Notes under the pieces: generated by a model
The model's input: only the letters and a program-made list of their open reading frames with translations
What the model was told of the DNA's origin: nothing
Databases searched by the model: none
Part shown: piece by piece, positions 7,873-16,595 of the stretch
Numbering within the stretch: the stretch's first letter is position 1
How the letters are laid out: every line of letters begins with the position of its first letter
Position numbers and translations under genes: made by a program
Assembly (NCBI RefSeq): GCF_022815725.1
Contig: NZ_JALGRF010000001.1
Location: 682,001 to 746,000 of the forward strand
Reading direction: 5' to 3'
DNA length: 64,000 bases
Source of the DNA: Streptomyces sp. APSN-46.1
GTDB taxonomy: Bacteria > Actinomycetota > Actinomycetes > Streptomycetales > Streptomycetaceae

Positions 7873-8291
7873 CGCCCGGCCCCCGTCACGGGGCGGGCCA
7901 GGCGGAACCCGGAGACCTGCTGCGGGTGCAGGCGCAGCAGCGTGTCGTGAGGGCCGTGGGCCCAGCCGGGCAGCGTACGCCGGTAGTGCGCGGCCTCGTC
8001 CGGGTCGGTGATGACGTCGGCCGGGCCGTGGACGGTCACCGTCCAGCCCGTGCCGGCCGGGTTCCGGATCTCGTCCGCGTGATACGTGAGCTGCGCCCTG
8101 CCGGGGATCGCCGCGGCCTGCACGGGGGCGCGGACGATCAGACGTCCGTACTCCAGGACGTGGGCGGCGGGGCGGACGAGGGCCTGCTCACGCCGCACGT
8201 ACACGAGGCGGCCCTGGGCGGAGCCTTCGAGGAGCCACAGGGCCTCGGTGCCGGAGACGTCGATCATGAGGCGGTCGGCGGGGACGGTCAT
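7869..8291 (-). CDS. Pyridoxamine 5'-phosphate oxidase-like split-barrel protein
   Basis: A 140-residue protein of the FMN/F420/haem-binding split-barrel type found in many actinobacterial stress operons. Segments include EALWLLEGSAQGRLVYV, ALVRPAAHVLEYGRLIVRA, and GWTVTVHGPADVITDPDEA with the usual valine-rich strand before the acidic turn. It likely binds a flavin or F420, or scavenges a related ligand; enzyme activity is not shown. The ATG overlaps the SulP stop (ATGA) and its own stop overlaps the next GTG, giving tight coupling in the operon. Confidence 0.78.
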   Translation of the reverse strand: MTVPADRLMIDVSGTEALWLLEGSAQGRLVYVRREQALVRPAAHVLEYGRLIVRAPVQAAAIPGRAQLTYHADEIRNPAGTGWTVTVHGPADVITDPDEAAHYRRTLPGWAHGPHDTLLRLHPQQVSGFRLARPVTGAGR

Positions 8292-10012
8292 CGTGCGGCC
8301 TTCCGGATGCGGTGCGGACGGTGCCTTCGCGGCAGCAGCCCCGCCTGCTCCAGGTGCTTGCGAGCCCCGGCGATCGCCTCCGGCGTCGTGGCGTACTCCC
8401 GGCCCTCGTACCGCAGCAGATCGAGCGCGCCGACGGCCTCCAGTGCCTGTCGCTGACCGGGCCGGATGCCGGACGTCATGACGGCGATGCCACGCCGGTT
8501 CAGCTTCTCCACCGCGTCCTTCAACACGAGGGCGCCGGTGGCGTCCATCGTCGTAATGCGGGACATCCGCAGGATCACCACCTTCACGTCGGCGACCTCC
8601 GACAGCTCCAGCAGGAAGCGGTGCGCGCCGGCGAAGAAGACCGGTCCGTCGATGCGGTAGGCGACGATGTGCTCGGCCAGCAGCGCGTGCTCCTCGTCGC
8701 CGTGCTCGCCGGGCAGGTCCGGGCGGAAATCCACCTGATCCATCCGCGCCTGGCTAGCGACCGCCTTGAGGGCGAGCGCCCCGGCGACGACGAGGCCGAT
8801 GATCACTGCGTAGACGAGATCGAGGACCAAGGTGGCGGCAGCGGTCAGGACCAGCACGACCGCGTCCGAGCGGGTGGCCTTCGCCATCGCGCGCAGCGAG
8901 CCGACCTCGACCATCCGGATGGCGGTCGCCAGCAGCACCCCGGCCAGCGCCGCGAGCGGGATCTTCGACACCAGAGGTGCGGCGGCGAACACGATCACCG
9001 CGAGCACGGCGGCATGCGTCAAAGCGGCGAGCCGGGAGGAGGCGCCGGTGCGGACGTTGACCGCCGTACGGGCGATCGCCGCGGTGGCCGGGACGCCGCC
9101 GAACAGCGGGGCGGCCAGGTTCGCGACGCCCTGCCCGAACAGCTCCTTGTCCGGATCGTGTTTCTGCCCCACCGTCATCCCGTCCGCGACCGTTGCCGAC
9201 AGCAGCGACTCCAGTGCGGCCAAAGCGGCCACCGCGACCGCCGGAGCGAGCAGCGAACCCAGCACGGACAGGTCGAGGAAGGCCAGGGAGGGCGCGGGCA
9301 GCCCGGACGGCAGCTCACCGATGGGGGCTGCCGCGTCCAGGTGGAAGACCTGCGCGATCGCGGTCGCGGCGATGACCGCCACGATGGAGAACGGGACGGT
9401 GGGCCGCCAGCGGGCGCCGAGCAGCATCACGGCCGCGACGCCGAGGGAGAGCGCGATGGCAGTCCAGTTCGGGGCGCGCGCGAACTCGACGACGGCCCGC
9501 CAGGCAACGGCGAGGACCTTCTCGCCGTCCGGCTTGGCCACCCCGAGCGCGTTGGGTATCTGCTGAAGTCCGATCACACACGCGATACCGAGAGTGAAGC
9601 CCTCCACCACCGGCGCGGGCACATAGCGCATGTACTGCCCGGCCTTCATCAGCGCCAGGGCGATCAGGAGGACACCGGCCATCAGCCCGACGGTCAGCAC
9701 CCCGCCGGGCCCGTACTGGGCGACGATCGGCACCAGAACCACAGTCATCGCACCCGTGGGCCCCGATACCTGAAGGTTCGACCCGCCGAACAACGCCGCG
9801 AGCGCACCCGCGACCACGGCGGTGGCAAGCCCCGCCTCGGCACCCAGCCCGGAGGAAACCCCGAATCCGAGCGCGAGCGGCAGAGCGACGATCGCGACGG
9901 TGAGACCGGCCAGCAGGTCCCTGCGAGGGCTGCGGCCCATCACCGCGAAGTCGCCCCGGGCCGGCATCAAGGAACGGACCCGGTCGAGCACGACGGTCAG
10001 CAAGGGGTTCAC
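8288..10012 (-). CDS. SulP-family anion transporter with C-terminal STAS domain
   Basis: A 574-residue membrane transporter. The SLC26/SulP core begins RRDLLAGLTVAIVALPLALGF, continues with the signature SGPTGAMTVVLVPIV, and shows 10-14 hydrophobic spans to about residue 420. A cytoplasmic STAS domain follows (YRIDGPVFFAGAHRFL, then RMSRITTMDATGALVL, with Asp-Ala-Thr at the regulatory loop). Known relatives move sulfate, bicarbonate or other anions by proton or sodium coupling. The GTG overlaps the stop of the ArsR repressor, so transporter and regulator are co-translated. A second, free STAS protein in the same operon is unusual. Confidence 0.92.
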   Translation of the reverse strand: MNPLLTVVLDRVRSLMPARGDFAVMGRSPRRDLLAGLTVAIVALPLALGFGVSSGLGAEAGLATAVVAGALAALFGGSNLQVSGPTGAMTVVLVPIVAQYGPGGVLTVGLMAGVLLIALALMKAGQYMRYVPAPVVEGFTLGIACVIGLQQIPNALGVAKPDGEKVLAVAWRAVVEFARAPNWTAIALSLGVAAVMLLGARWRPTVPFSIVAVIAATAIAQVFHLDAAAPIGELPSGLPAPSLAFLDLSVLGSLLAPAVAVAALAALESLLSATVADGMTVGQKHDPDKELFGQGVANLAAPLFGGVPATAAIARTAVNVRTGASSRLAALTHAAVLAVIVFAAAPLVSKIPLAALAGVLLATAIRMVEVGSLRAMAKATRSDAVVLVLTAAATLVLDLVYAVIIGLVVAGALALKAVASQARMDQVDFRPDLPGEHGDEEHALLAEHIVAYRIDGPVFFAGAHRFLLELSEVADVKVVILRMSRITTMDATGALVLKDAVEKLNRRGIAVMTSGIRPGQRQALEAVGALDLLRYEGREYATTPEAIAGARKHLEQAGLLPRRHRPHRIRKAAR

Positions 10013-10350
10013 GGCGTGGGGACCTCGGACTCGCGCAGCTCCTCCAGGAGCTCACTCTGCCCGGTCAGTACCTCGGTCAGAATCCGCCGAGCCGCCCGCA
10101 TCAGTTCCGCGACGTCCCCGCCCGCCAGCTCGTAGACCACCGTCGAGCCGTCACGGACCGAGGTCACGATCCCCGAGCGGCGCAGGACCGCGAGCTGCTG
10201 AGACAACGCCGAGGGCTCGACCTCGATCGCGGCGAGGATGTCCCGTACCGGCATCGGACCGTCCTGCAACAGCTCCAGCACTCGTATCCGCACCGGGTGG
10301 CCGAGCATCCGAAAGAAGTCGGCCTTGGCCTGATACAGCGGAACTGGCAC
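10009..10350 (-). CDS. ArsR/SmtB-family repressor 2, cysteine-free, operon leader
   Basis: A 113-residue winged helix protein, VPLYQAKADFFRMLGHPVRIR at the start and EPSALSQQLAVLRRSGIV as recognition helix. Like its paralogue at 6464 it has no cysteine and no His-rich metal site, so it probably senses something other than soft metals. It leads the five-gene operon arsR-sulP-split barrel-ATPase-STAS. The palindrome at 10448-10463, about 100 bases upstream, matches those before the other arsR and the small-protein operon; control of all three by this pair is inferred. Confidence 0.9.
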   Translation of the reverse strand: MPVPLYQAKADFFRMLGHPVRIRVLELLQDGPMPVRDILAAIEVEPSALSQQLAVLRRSGIVTSVRDGSTVVYELAGGDVAELMRAARRILTEVLTGQSELLEELRESEVPTP

Positions 10351-10447
10351 GGTCTCGCACCCTTCTCATCACCCCGGGCGCCGGGGAAACGGCTGGTGCT
10401 GTGCCGGCGGCTGCCTGCGGGGCACAGCCAACACAGCATCTATGAAA

Positions 10448-10463
10448 TTGCAGACTTTTGCAA
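10448..10463 (-). promoter_or_regulatory. ArsR-type operator, copy 3
   Basis: TTGCAGACTTTTGCAA, extended here to perfect 7-base arms (AATTGCA / TGCAATT). On the minus strand the sequence reads TTGCAA, then about 15 bases, then TAGATG, a likely promoter for the SulP operon whose -35 and spacer are the operator itself. Confidence 0.75.
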
Positions 10464-10811
10464 TTCGTAGATTCTGCGGCCGCCCGCCTGCTCTCGCGTC
10501 GGCTTCGCCGCCGGCCTGGGCGGGTTTGTATCGGGCGCGTATCAGGGAGCGCTTGGTTGTCCATCGGATCAGTGCGCCGGGCCATGGCGAAGGCCTTGGG
10601 TCCGGCGGCTGCCCTGGGCCGTGCCTTCCAGTCTGACCTGGGTATTCGCGGATGGAAGGTGCGTGAGGGGGTGACGTGTGTCCGCTGTGCGGCGCGGTCC
10701 CCACGCCCGATGTCTGGCATATCGTTCCTTCAGGTCGCCGTCCGCGCGGGAGCGGGAGTGCACGCGGGACCTGTTCCTCACACGACCGTCCCGAACAGGA
10801 GTCATCTGCCC
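10464..10811. other. Gap between SulP operon and response regulator
   Basis: About 350 bases between the divergent arsR and response regulator genes. An open frame runs upstream of the regulator start, but it shows no homology and the AGGAG site sits just before the GTG at 10812. No other gene is seen. Confidence 0.4.
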
Positions 10812-11555
10812 GTGTCCTCGTCCGCCCCGGCTCCGGCCTCTCCGCGGCCTGTTCGCGTGCTGCTGGTGGAGGACGACGACCTGATGCGCCGGTCCTTCAC
10901 CGTCGCCCTCGATCGCTACGGCTACGAGATGAAGACCGCGGCCGACGGGCTGGCGGGGCTGGAGCTCTTCCGCGACGAAAGCTTCGACCTGCTGATTCTG
11001 GATGTGATGCTGCCCGGTCTGGACGGGATCGGCCTGTGCCGCAGAGTCCGGGAGACCAGCTTGGTGCCCGTTTTGATGATGTCGGCTCGTGGCGACGGGC
11101 TCGACGTCGTCGCCGGTTTGGAGGCCGGGGCGGACGACTACGTGGTCAAACCCGTGGAGACCTACGTACTCGTGGCGCGCATCCGTTCGCTGCTGCGGCG
11201 GGCGACCTACGCGCCCGCCCCAGTACCCGGGCAGGCCGCCACCGGGGACGGGCCGTCACCGTCCGAGGGAGAGTTGTTGGTCTTCGGGGACCTGGCCATC
11301 GACACCGGCGGCCTGGAGGTGTTCGTCTCCGGAAGCCCGGTGGCGCTGACCCCGACCGAGCTGAAGCTGCTGCTGGAGTTCGCCGCCCACCCGGGCATCG
11401 TGCTGGAGCGGCACACCCTGCTGCGGGACGTGTGGGAGTACGGCTGGGACGGCGACAGCCGGGTCGTGGACCTGTGCGTGCAGCGGCTGCGCGGCAAGCT
11501 GGGCCGGGACCGGATCGAGACGGTCCGCGGCTTCGGCTACAAGCTCAGGCGCTGA
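10812..11555 (+). CDS. OmpR/PhoB-family response regulator
   Basis: A 247-residue two-component regulator. The receiver domain shows the acidic pair VEDDD, the phosphorylated aspartate in LLILDVMLPGLDGIG, the threonine/serine switch as MMSARG, and the lysine in DDYVVKP. A winged-helix output domain follows, from about residue 165: VALTPTELKLLLEFA, LLRDVWEY, SRVVDLCVQRLRGKLG, ETVRGFGYKL. The GTG at 10812 has AGGAG 11 bases upstream. The partner kinase starts 5 bases after its stop and an ABC exporter follows, the usual layout for sensing envelope stress or peptides and turning on the exporter. Confidence 0.92.
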   Translation: MSSSAPAPASPRPVRVLLVEDDDLMRRSFTVALDRYGYEMKTAADGLAGLELFRDESFDLLILDVMLPGLDGIGLCRRVRETSLVPVLMMSARGDGLDVVAGLEAGADDYVVKPVETYVLVARIRSLLRRATYAPAPVPGQAATGDGPSPSEGELLVFGDLAIDTGGLEVFVSGSPVALTPTELKLLLEFAAHPGIVLERHTLLRDVWEYGWDGDSRVVDLCVQRLRGKLGRDRIETVRGFGYKLRR

Positions 11556-11560
11556 GGGCG

Positions 11561-12886
11561 GTGCGCCCGTTCCACCGGCCGCGGCCGGCCCGCGTGCCCC
11601 TGCGCTGGAAGATCGCCGCGCTGGCCGCGTCCACGGCGTGCCTGGTCGTTGCGGTGGTGGGCGTGCTGGTGCACGTATGGACCGCGCAGGACATCCGGAA
11701 CCGGGCCGAAGCGGAGGCCTGGAACAGGCTGTACTCGGCCATGGACGCCTACCGGCGCACCGGAACGCTCACGGATGGTGCCGAGCTCGATCCGGCCGGG
11801 CTGCCCGCCGCGCTGCGGCACCCGGCCGACGGCGACCGGCATACCGCCTACGACGGGCGCGTCGACGGGAATGTGGGCCCGAGCGTCTGGGCTGCCCAGC
11901 GGACCGGCGGCCCGGGCAGCCGGGTGCTGGCCTTTCGGGTCAACATGAGCTCGGACCTCCACGGGCTGCGCCAGCTCGACGTGACTATGGCGGTGGCCTC
12001 GCTGGTCGCACTCGCGGCGGCCACTCCCCTGGCGGTCTACGGAGCCGGGCTGCTCGCCCGCCGGCTGCGGCGGGTCTCCGAGACCGCGGGCCGGATCTCC
12101 GCCGGGGACCTGGATGCCCGGACCGGGCCCACCAAGGGCCGCGACGAGGTGGCCGACATCGCCGCCACGGTCGACCTCATGGCGGACAGTCTCAGCCGAC
12201 GGCTGCGCACCGAGCGCCAGTTCACCGCGGACGTGGCCCACGAGCTGCGCACCCCCGTCGGCGGTCTGCTGGCCGCCGCCGACCTGCTGCCGCCCGGTGA
12301 GACGGAGGATCTGCTCCGGGCCCGGGTACGCGACCTGCGCGGCCTGGTCGAGGACCTGCTGGAGATCTCCCGGCTCGACGCCGGCGCCGAACAGGCAGTC
12401 CGCGCCCGTGTCCCGCTCGGGGCGGTCGTCTCCGAGGCCGTGGCGCGCACCGGCCTCGACACACAGGTCACGGTCGCCGTCACCGACGCGACGCACGAAG
12501 AGGCCCACGCCAAGAACGTCAAGAACGCCAAGGCCGCGCGGCCCGTCGAAACCGTCGAGACCGTGGAGACCGTCGAGACCGACCCGCGCCGGCTCGAACG
12601 GATCGTCAGCAACCTCGTCGTCAACGCCCACCGGCACGGAGACACCCCGGTACAGGTCACCGTCGAGGGCCGTACGGTCGTCGTGCGCGACCACGGCCCC
12701 GGCTTCCCCGCGGACCTGCTGCTCGACGGCCCTCGGCGCTTTCATACGGGCGCGACGGAGCGCGGCTCGGGCCACGGCCTGGGCCTGACCATCGCCCTGG
12801 GCCAGGCCCGGCTCCTCGGGGCCGAGCTGCGCCTGGACAACGCCCCGGACGGCGGCGCCGTCGCCACCCTGCGCCTGCCGACCTGA
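11561..12886 (+). CDS. Sensor histidine kinase (HAMP-HisKA-HATPase)
   Basis: A 441-residue membrane kinase. There are two membrane spans near residues 15-35 and 145-170, with an outside loop of about 100 residues between them, then a HAMP linker (ETAGRISAGDLDARTG). The phosphorylated histidine lies in ADVAHELRTPVGG. The N box is NLVVNAHRHG, and the G boxes DHGPGFP and GSGHGLGLTIA are intact. Between the dimer domain and N box lies an odd insert (KNVKNAKAARP then four Val-Glu-Thr units). The GTG at 11561 is 5 bases after the regulator stop with a GAGGG site across the stop. Confidence 0.9.
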   Translation: MRPFHRPRPARVPLRWKIAALAASTACLVVAVVGVLVHVWTAQDIRNRAEAEAWNRLYSAMDAYRRTGTLTDGAELDPAGLPAALRHPADGDRHTAYDGRVDGNVGPSVWAAQRTGGPGSRVLAFRVNMSSDLHGLRQLDVTMAVASLVALAAATPLAVYGAGLLARRLRRVSETAGRISAGDLDARTGPTKGRDEVADIAATVDLMADSLSRRLRTERQFTADVAHELRTPVGGLLAAADLLPPGETEDLLRARVRDLRGLVEDLLEISRLDAGAEQAVRARVPLGAVVSEAVARTGLDTQVTVAVTDATHEEAHAKNVKNAKAARPVETVETVETVETDPRRLERIVSNLVVNAHRHGDTPVQVTVEGRTVVVRDHGPGFPADLLLDGPRRFHTGATERGSGHGLGLTIALGQARLLGAELRLDNAPDGGAVATLRLPT

Positions 12887-13037
12887 CCGCCGGGCGGCCG
12901 CCCGCCCGCCCGCTACGGAACTGCTACGCAGTGGAGCGGAAGCCCATACACGGCGGCTGAGGTCCTGATACGTCCCCCGGACACCTTGTGGTGTGCACCC
13001 TTCCGCATCTGAAGACCGCACCCGAAGAGGAGTCCCC

Positions 13038-13841
13038 GTGACCGCCGACACCCGTCGCATGCCCGACGCTCTCACGCCGCACCCGACGACGACCGGAGCC
13101 GCGGCCGCGGCCGCCGTCACCGACCTGTCGAAGGTCTACGGCACCGGCGACACCCGTGTCGTCGCCCTGGACGGTGTCAGCATCGCCTTCCGGGAGGGCG
13201 AGTTCACCGCGATCATGGGCCCCTCCGGCTGCGGCAAATCCACCTTGATGCACTGCGCCGCCGGGCTCGACTCGTTCAGCTCCGGCTCCGTCCGCATCGG
13301 CACCACCGAACTGGGCACGCTGGGCGACCGGCAGCTCACCCAGCTGCGCCGCGACCGGATCGGCTTCATCTTCCAGGCGTTCAACCTGCTGCCGACGCTG
13401 ACCGCCCTGGAGAACATCACGCTGCCGCTGACCATCGCCGGCCGCCGGCCCGACCGGCAGTGGCTGGACCGCGTGGTCTCCATGGTCGGCCTCTCCCGAC
13501 GCCTTGACCACCGGCCGGGGCAGCTGTCCGGCGGGCAGCAGCAGCGCGTCGCGGTGGCCCGGGCCCTGGTCTCCCGCCCCGCGATCGTCTTCGGCGACGA
13601 GCCCACCGGCAACCTCGACTCCCGCGCCGGGGCCGAGGTCCTCGGCTTCCTGCGCGACTCGGTGCGCGAGCTGGGCCAGACCGTCGTGATGGTCACCCAC
13701 GACCCCGTCGCCGCCGGCTACGCCGACCGCGTGGTCTTCCTCTCCGACGGCCGCCTGGTCGACGAGATGACACGTCCCACCCCGGACCGGGTCCTGGACC
13801 GGATGAAGGCATTCGACACCCGCCGCCCACGCACAAGCTGA
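13038..13841 (+). CDS. ABC transporter ATP-binding protein (MacB/LolD type)
   Basis: A 267-residue ATPase with Walker A GPSGCGKST, Q-loop FIFQAFNLLPTLTALEN, signature LSGGQQQR, Walker B VFGDEPTGNLD and the H-loop MVTHD. The FQAFNLLPTL stretch and the TGNLD Walker B mark the MacB/LolD/FtsE group that powers extrusion or lipoprotein and peptide handling rather than import. The GTG at 13038 follows GAGGAG. It is followed by its FtsX-type permease at 13987 and preceded by a two-component pair that probably controls both. Confidence 0.93.
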   Translation: MTADTRRMPDALTPHPTTTGAAAAAAVTDLSKVYGTGDTRVVALDGVSIAFREGEFTAIMGPSGCGKSTLMHCAAGLDSFSSGSVRIGTTELGTLGDRQLTQLRRDRIGFIFQAFNLLPTLTALENITLPLTIAGRRPDRQWLDRVVSMVGLSRRLDHRPGQLSGGQQQRVAVARALVSRPAIVFGDEPTGNLDSRAGAEVLGFLRDSVRELGQTVVMVTHDPVAAGYADRVVFLSDGRLVDEMTRPTPDRVLDRMKAFDTRRPRTS

Positions 13842-13986
13842 CCCGCCCTCGCCTCAGCTGACCGGCTCACTCGTGAACCGCTCCCCCGTGCCCCGCTGTC
13901 GCCCAGAAGCCGACAGTCGTCTCCCCCGTACCGAAGCACCCATCCGCTCGCGCCTGTCGAGCCCGCCTCCCAGGATTCGCATCGCC

Positions 13987-16551
13987 ATGTTCCGTACCGC
14001 CCTGCGCAACGTCCTCGCGCACAAGGCCCGTCTGGCCATGACCGTCCTCGCGGTCTGCCTGGGTGTCGCGTTCGTCTGCGGCACCCTCGTCTTCGCCGAC
14101 TCCTCGGCCGCGGCCTACCGCGCCGCCGTGTCGAAGGACTTCGCGGACATCGCCGTCACCGTGACCCCGAAGGACCCCCCACCGGGGGCCGCCGCGGCCC
14201 AACTCCCCAGCGTGCTCGACGACGCACTGGCCAAGAAACTGGCCGATGTGTCCGGTGTCGCCGCCGTGCGCCCGCTGGCCGACGGCTCGGCCGTCCTGAA
14301 CGCGGCGGACGGCACTCCGCTGCGGGCCGGCAAGGCGTGGGCGAACCCGGGCGCCGCCTACGTACCGGGCAAGGACGGCAAGGACAGCCGCTACCCGCTG
14401 ATCAAGGGCCACGCCCCACGGAACGGCGACGAACTCGCCGTGGACAGCGGCACGGCCGCCGCCGGCCACTTCGGCATCGGCGACATGATCACGCTGGCCA
14501 CCGACGGGCCGGTCATGACCAAGCGACTCGTCGGCATCGTCACCACCGAGGACACCCGGGTGACCGCCGGCGGCACCCTCGCCCTGTTCGACAAGGCGAC
14601 CGCCCAGGGGCTGTTCGCGTCCCCCGGCCACTACACCGGCATCGACCTGTCCGCCGCGCCCGGCGCCGACCAGTTCGAGCTCTCCCGCCGGGTCACCGAC
14701 GTGCTCCCGGCCGACCGGGCCGAGGCCGTCACCGGTACCGACCAGGCCAGCCGGCAGGCCGTGTACGTCGACACGGTGACCCGGGGCTACGAAAAGCTGC
14801 CGATGATCTTCGCCGGAGTCTCGCTGTTCATCGGCTCGTTCCTCGTCGTCAACACCTTCACCATGCTCGTGACGCGGCGCACCCGTGAGATCGCGCTGCT
14901 GCGGGCGATCGGAGCCGCGCGCCGCCAGGTGGTCCGCTCCGTCCTCCTGGAGGCCCTGCTGATCGGCCTCGCCGCCTCGGCGGCCGGATTCCTGCTCGGC
15001 CTCGGCATCGCCTCCGTACTGCCCGGCCTCCTGAGCACCGCCGGGGACACACTGCCCAACGGGCCCCTGGTGATCGGCCCGCTTCCCGTCGTGGCGGCGC
15101 TCGGCGTGGGCGTGGGCGTCACCATGCTCGCCGCGTGGCTGCCGTCCCGCAGGGCGGCCAAGGTCGCGCCCATCGAGGCGATGCGCTCGGCCGAGCAGCC
15201 GCCCTGCGCCACCCGATCCCGGTGGCGCGGCGGGGTGGGGCTCGCCCTCCTCGTCCTCGGCGTCGGTCTGCTGGTGTCGCTCACGGGGGCGAAGGACGCC
15301 TCGGTGGAGAACCTGCGGAACGCGATGCTCGGCTGCGCCGCCCTCGTCGTCGCCATGATCATGCTGGCACCGCTGCTCGCCGCCCCCGTGATCCGGCTGA
15401 CCGGACGCCTGACCGGACGCTTCGGGGTCACCGGCCATCTCGCGCGGGAGAACGCGCTGCGCGACCCGCGGCGCACCGCGGCCACCGCCGCCACCTTGAT
15501 GATCAGTACGGCACTGGTCGCCGGGCTCGCCGTCATCGGGAACTCCACCGGGCAGGCTCTCGACCGCCAGGCCGCGGCCGGCCTCGGCGCCGACTACGTG
15601 ATCAGTACCCGCACCGCCATGACCGGCATCGACCCGGCCGCCGTACAGCGGGTGGCCGACACCTCCGGGGTGCGGACCGCTGCCGCCGTCACGGACTCCG
15701 TCCTCTTCATCGGCGGCAGTGTCCAGGGGATCTCCGGCGTCGACCCCGACGCCGTGGAGGCCACCATGAAGCTCGACTTCGTCAGCGGCTCCCTGGCAGA
15801 CCTCGGGCCGGGCCGGATCGCCGTCTCCGCCGCCATCGCCCGGCAGCACGGCGTGAGCGCGGGCGGCAAGCTGGGCGCCCGCATGGGCCGTGACCAGGAC
15901 TTCCGGCAGTACACCGTCGTGGGCGTCTACAAGGACAACCCCACCGCCCACGAGGCGCTGGGCGCCCGTACCGAGGTGCAGCGGAACAGCTTCAAGCCCG
16001 GCTCCGTCCAGCGGATCCTCGTCCGCACCGACGGCGGCGCGGCCTCGCGGACCACCGAGGAGCGGCTGCGCACCGCGGTGGGCAACAGCCCGCTGGTGAA
16101 GGTGCAGGACCGGAAGGAACTCGTTCGTGAGGCCGCCGGCACCGTCAGCGACCTGCTGACCCTGATGTACGGGCTGCTCGCCATCGGCATCGTGATCGCC
16201 TCGCTCGGCATCGTGAACACCCTGGCCATGTCGGTCTCGGAACGCACCCGCGAGATCGGTGTGCTGCGCGCCATCGGCATGGACCGCACCGGAATCCGGC
16301 GGATGATCCGACTGGAGTCGGTGACCGTCGCCGCGTTCGGCACACTCCTCGGCCTGGCAGGCGGACTGTTCGGGGCCTGGGCGGTCGGGGCGCTGGCCAA
16401 CGGCGCGATCGAGCGGTACGCGTTGGCGCTGCCCTGGGGGACGCTGCTCCTGGTGTGCGTGGCGTCCCTGGTGATCGGCGCGGTCGCGGCTGTCCTCCCG
16501 GCCCGTTGGGCAGCCGCTCTCAGCCCGCTGGAAGCCGTCGCGGAGGCGTGA
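13987..16551 (+). CDS. ABC transporter permease with two FtsX domains
   Basis: An 854-residue permease. An N-terminal span (LAMTVLAVCLGVAFVCGTLVF) is followed by an outside MacB-like domain of about 220 residues, then two FtsX cores: FVVNTFTMLV-like VNTFTMLVTRRTREIALLRAIGA near residues 290-430, and VNTLAMSVSERTREIGVLRAIGM near residues 755-850. Duplicated FtsX cores in one chain are typical of actinobacterial exporters, which pair with a single ATPase type. The ATG at 13987 starts the usual MFRTALRNVLAHKARL; the frame stays open upstream to 13873 without a good site. Substrate unknown; lipids, peptides or antibiotics are possible. Confidence 0.92.
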   Translation: MFRTALRNVLAHKARLAMTVLAVCLGVAFVCGTLVFADSSAAAYRAAVSKDFADIAVTVTPKDPPPGAAAAQLPSVLDDALAKKLADVSGVAAVRPLADGSAVLNAADGTPLRAGKAWANPGAAYVPGKDGKDSRYPLIKGHAPRNGDELAVDSGTAAAGHFGIGDMITLATDGPVMTKRLVGIVTTEDTRVTAGGTLALFDKATAQGLFASPGHYTGIDLSAAPGADQFELSRRVTDVLPADRAEAVTGTDQASRQAVYVDTVTRGYEKLPMIFAGVSLFIGSFLVVNTFTMLVTRRTREIALLRAIGAARRQVVRSVLLEALLIGLAASAAGFLLGLGIASVLPGLLSTAGDTLPNGPLVIGPLPVVAALGVGVGVTMLAAWLPSRRAAKVAPIEAMRSAEQPPCATRSRWRGGVGLALLVLGVGLLVSLTGAKDASVENLRNAMLGCAALVVAMIMLAPLLAAPVIRLTGRLTGRFGVTGHLARENALRDPRRTAATAATLMISTALVAGLAVIGNSTGQALDRQAAAGLGADYVISTRTAMTGIDPAAVQRVADTSGVRTAAAVTDSVLFIGGSVQGISGVDPDAVEATMKLDFVSGSLADLGPGRIAVSAAIARQHGVSAGGKLGARMGRDQDFRQYTVVGVYKDNPTAHEALGARTEVQRNSFKPGSVQRILVRTDGGAASRTTEERLRTAVGNSPLVKVQDRKELVREAAGTVSDLLTLMYGLLAIGIVIASLGIVNTLAMSVSERTREIGVLRAIGMDRTGIRRMIRLESVTVAAFGTLLGLAGGLFGAWAVGALANGAIERYALALPWGTLLLVCVASLVIGAVAAVLPARWAAALSPLEAVAEA

Positions 16552-16595
16552 CGCACGGCCGCCGCGGCGCGGTACGGGTTCCGGCGCGGCACCGT

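Noticed and set aside
8312..10135. 607-codon plus-strand frame opposite SulP
   Set aside because: Low-complexity Arg/Gly/Asp shadow; SulP on the other strand is certain.
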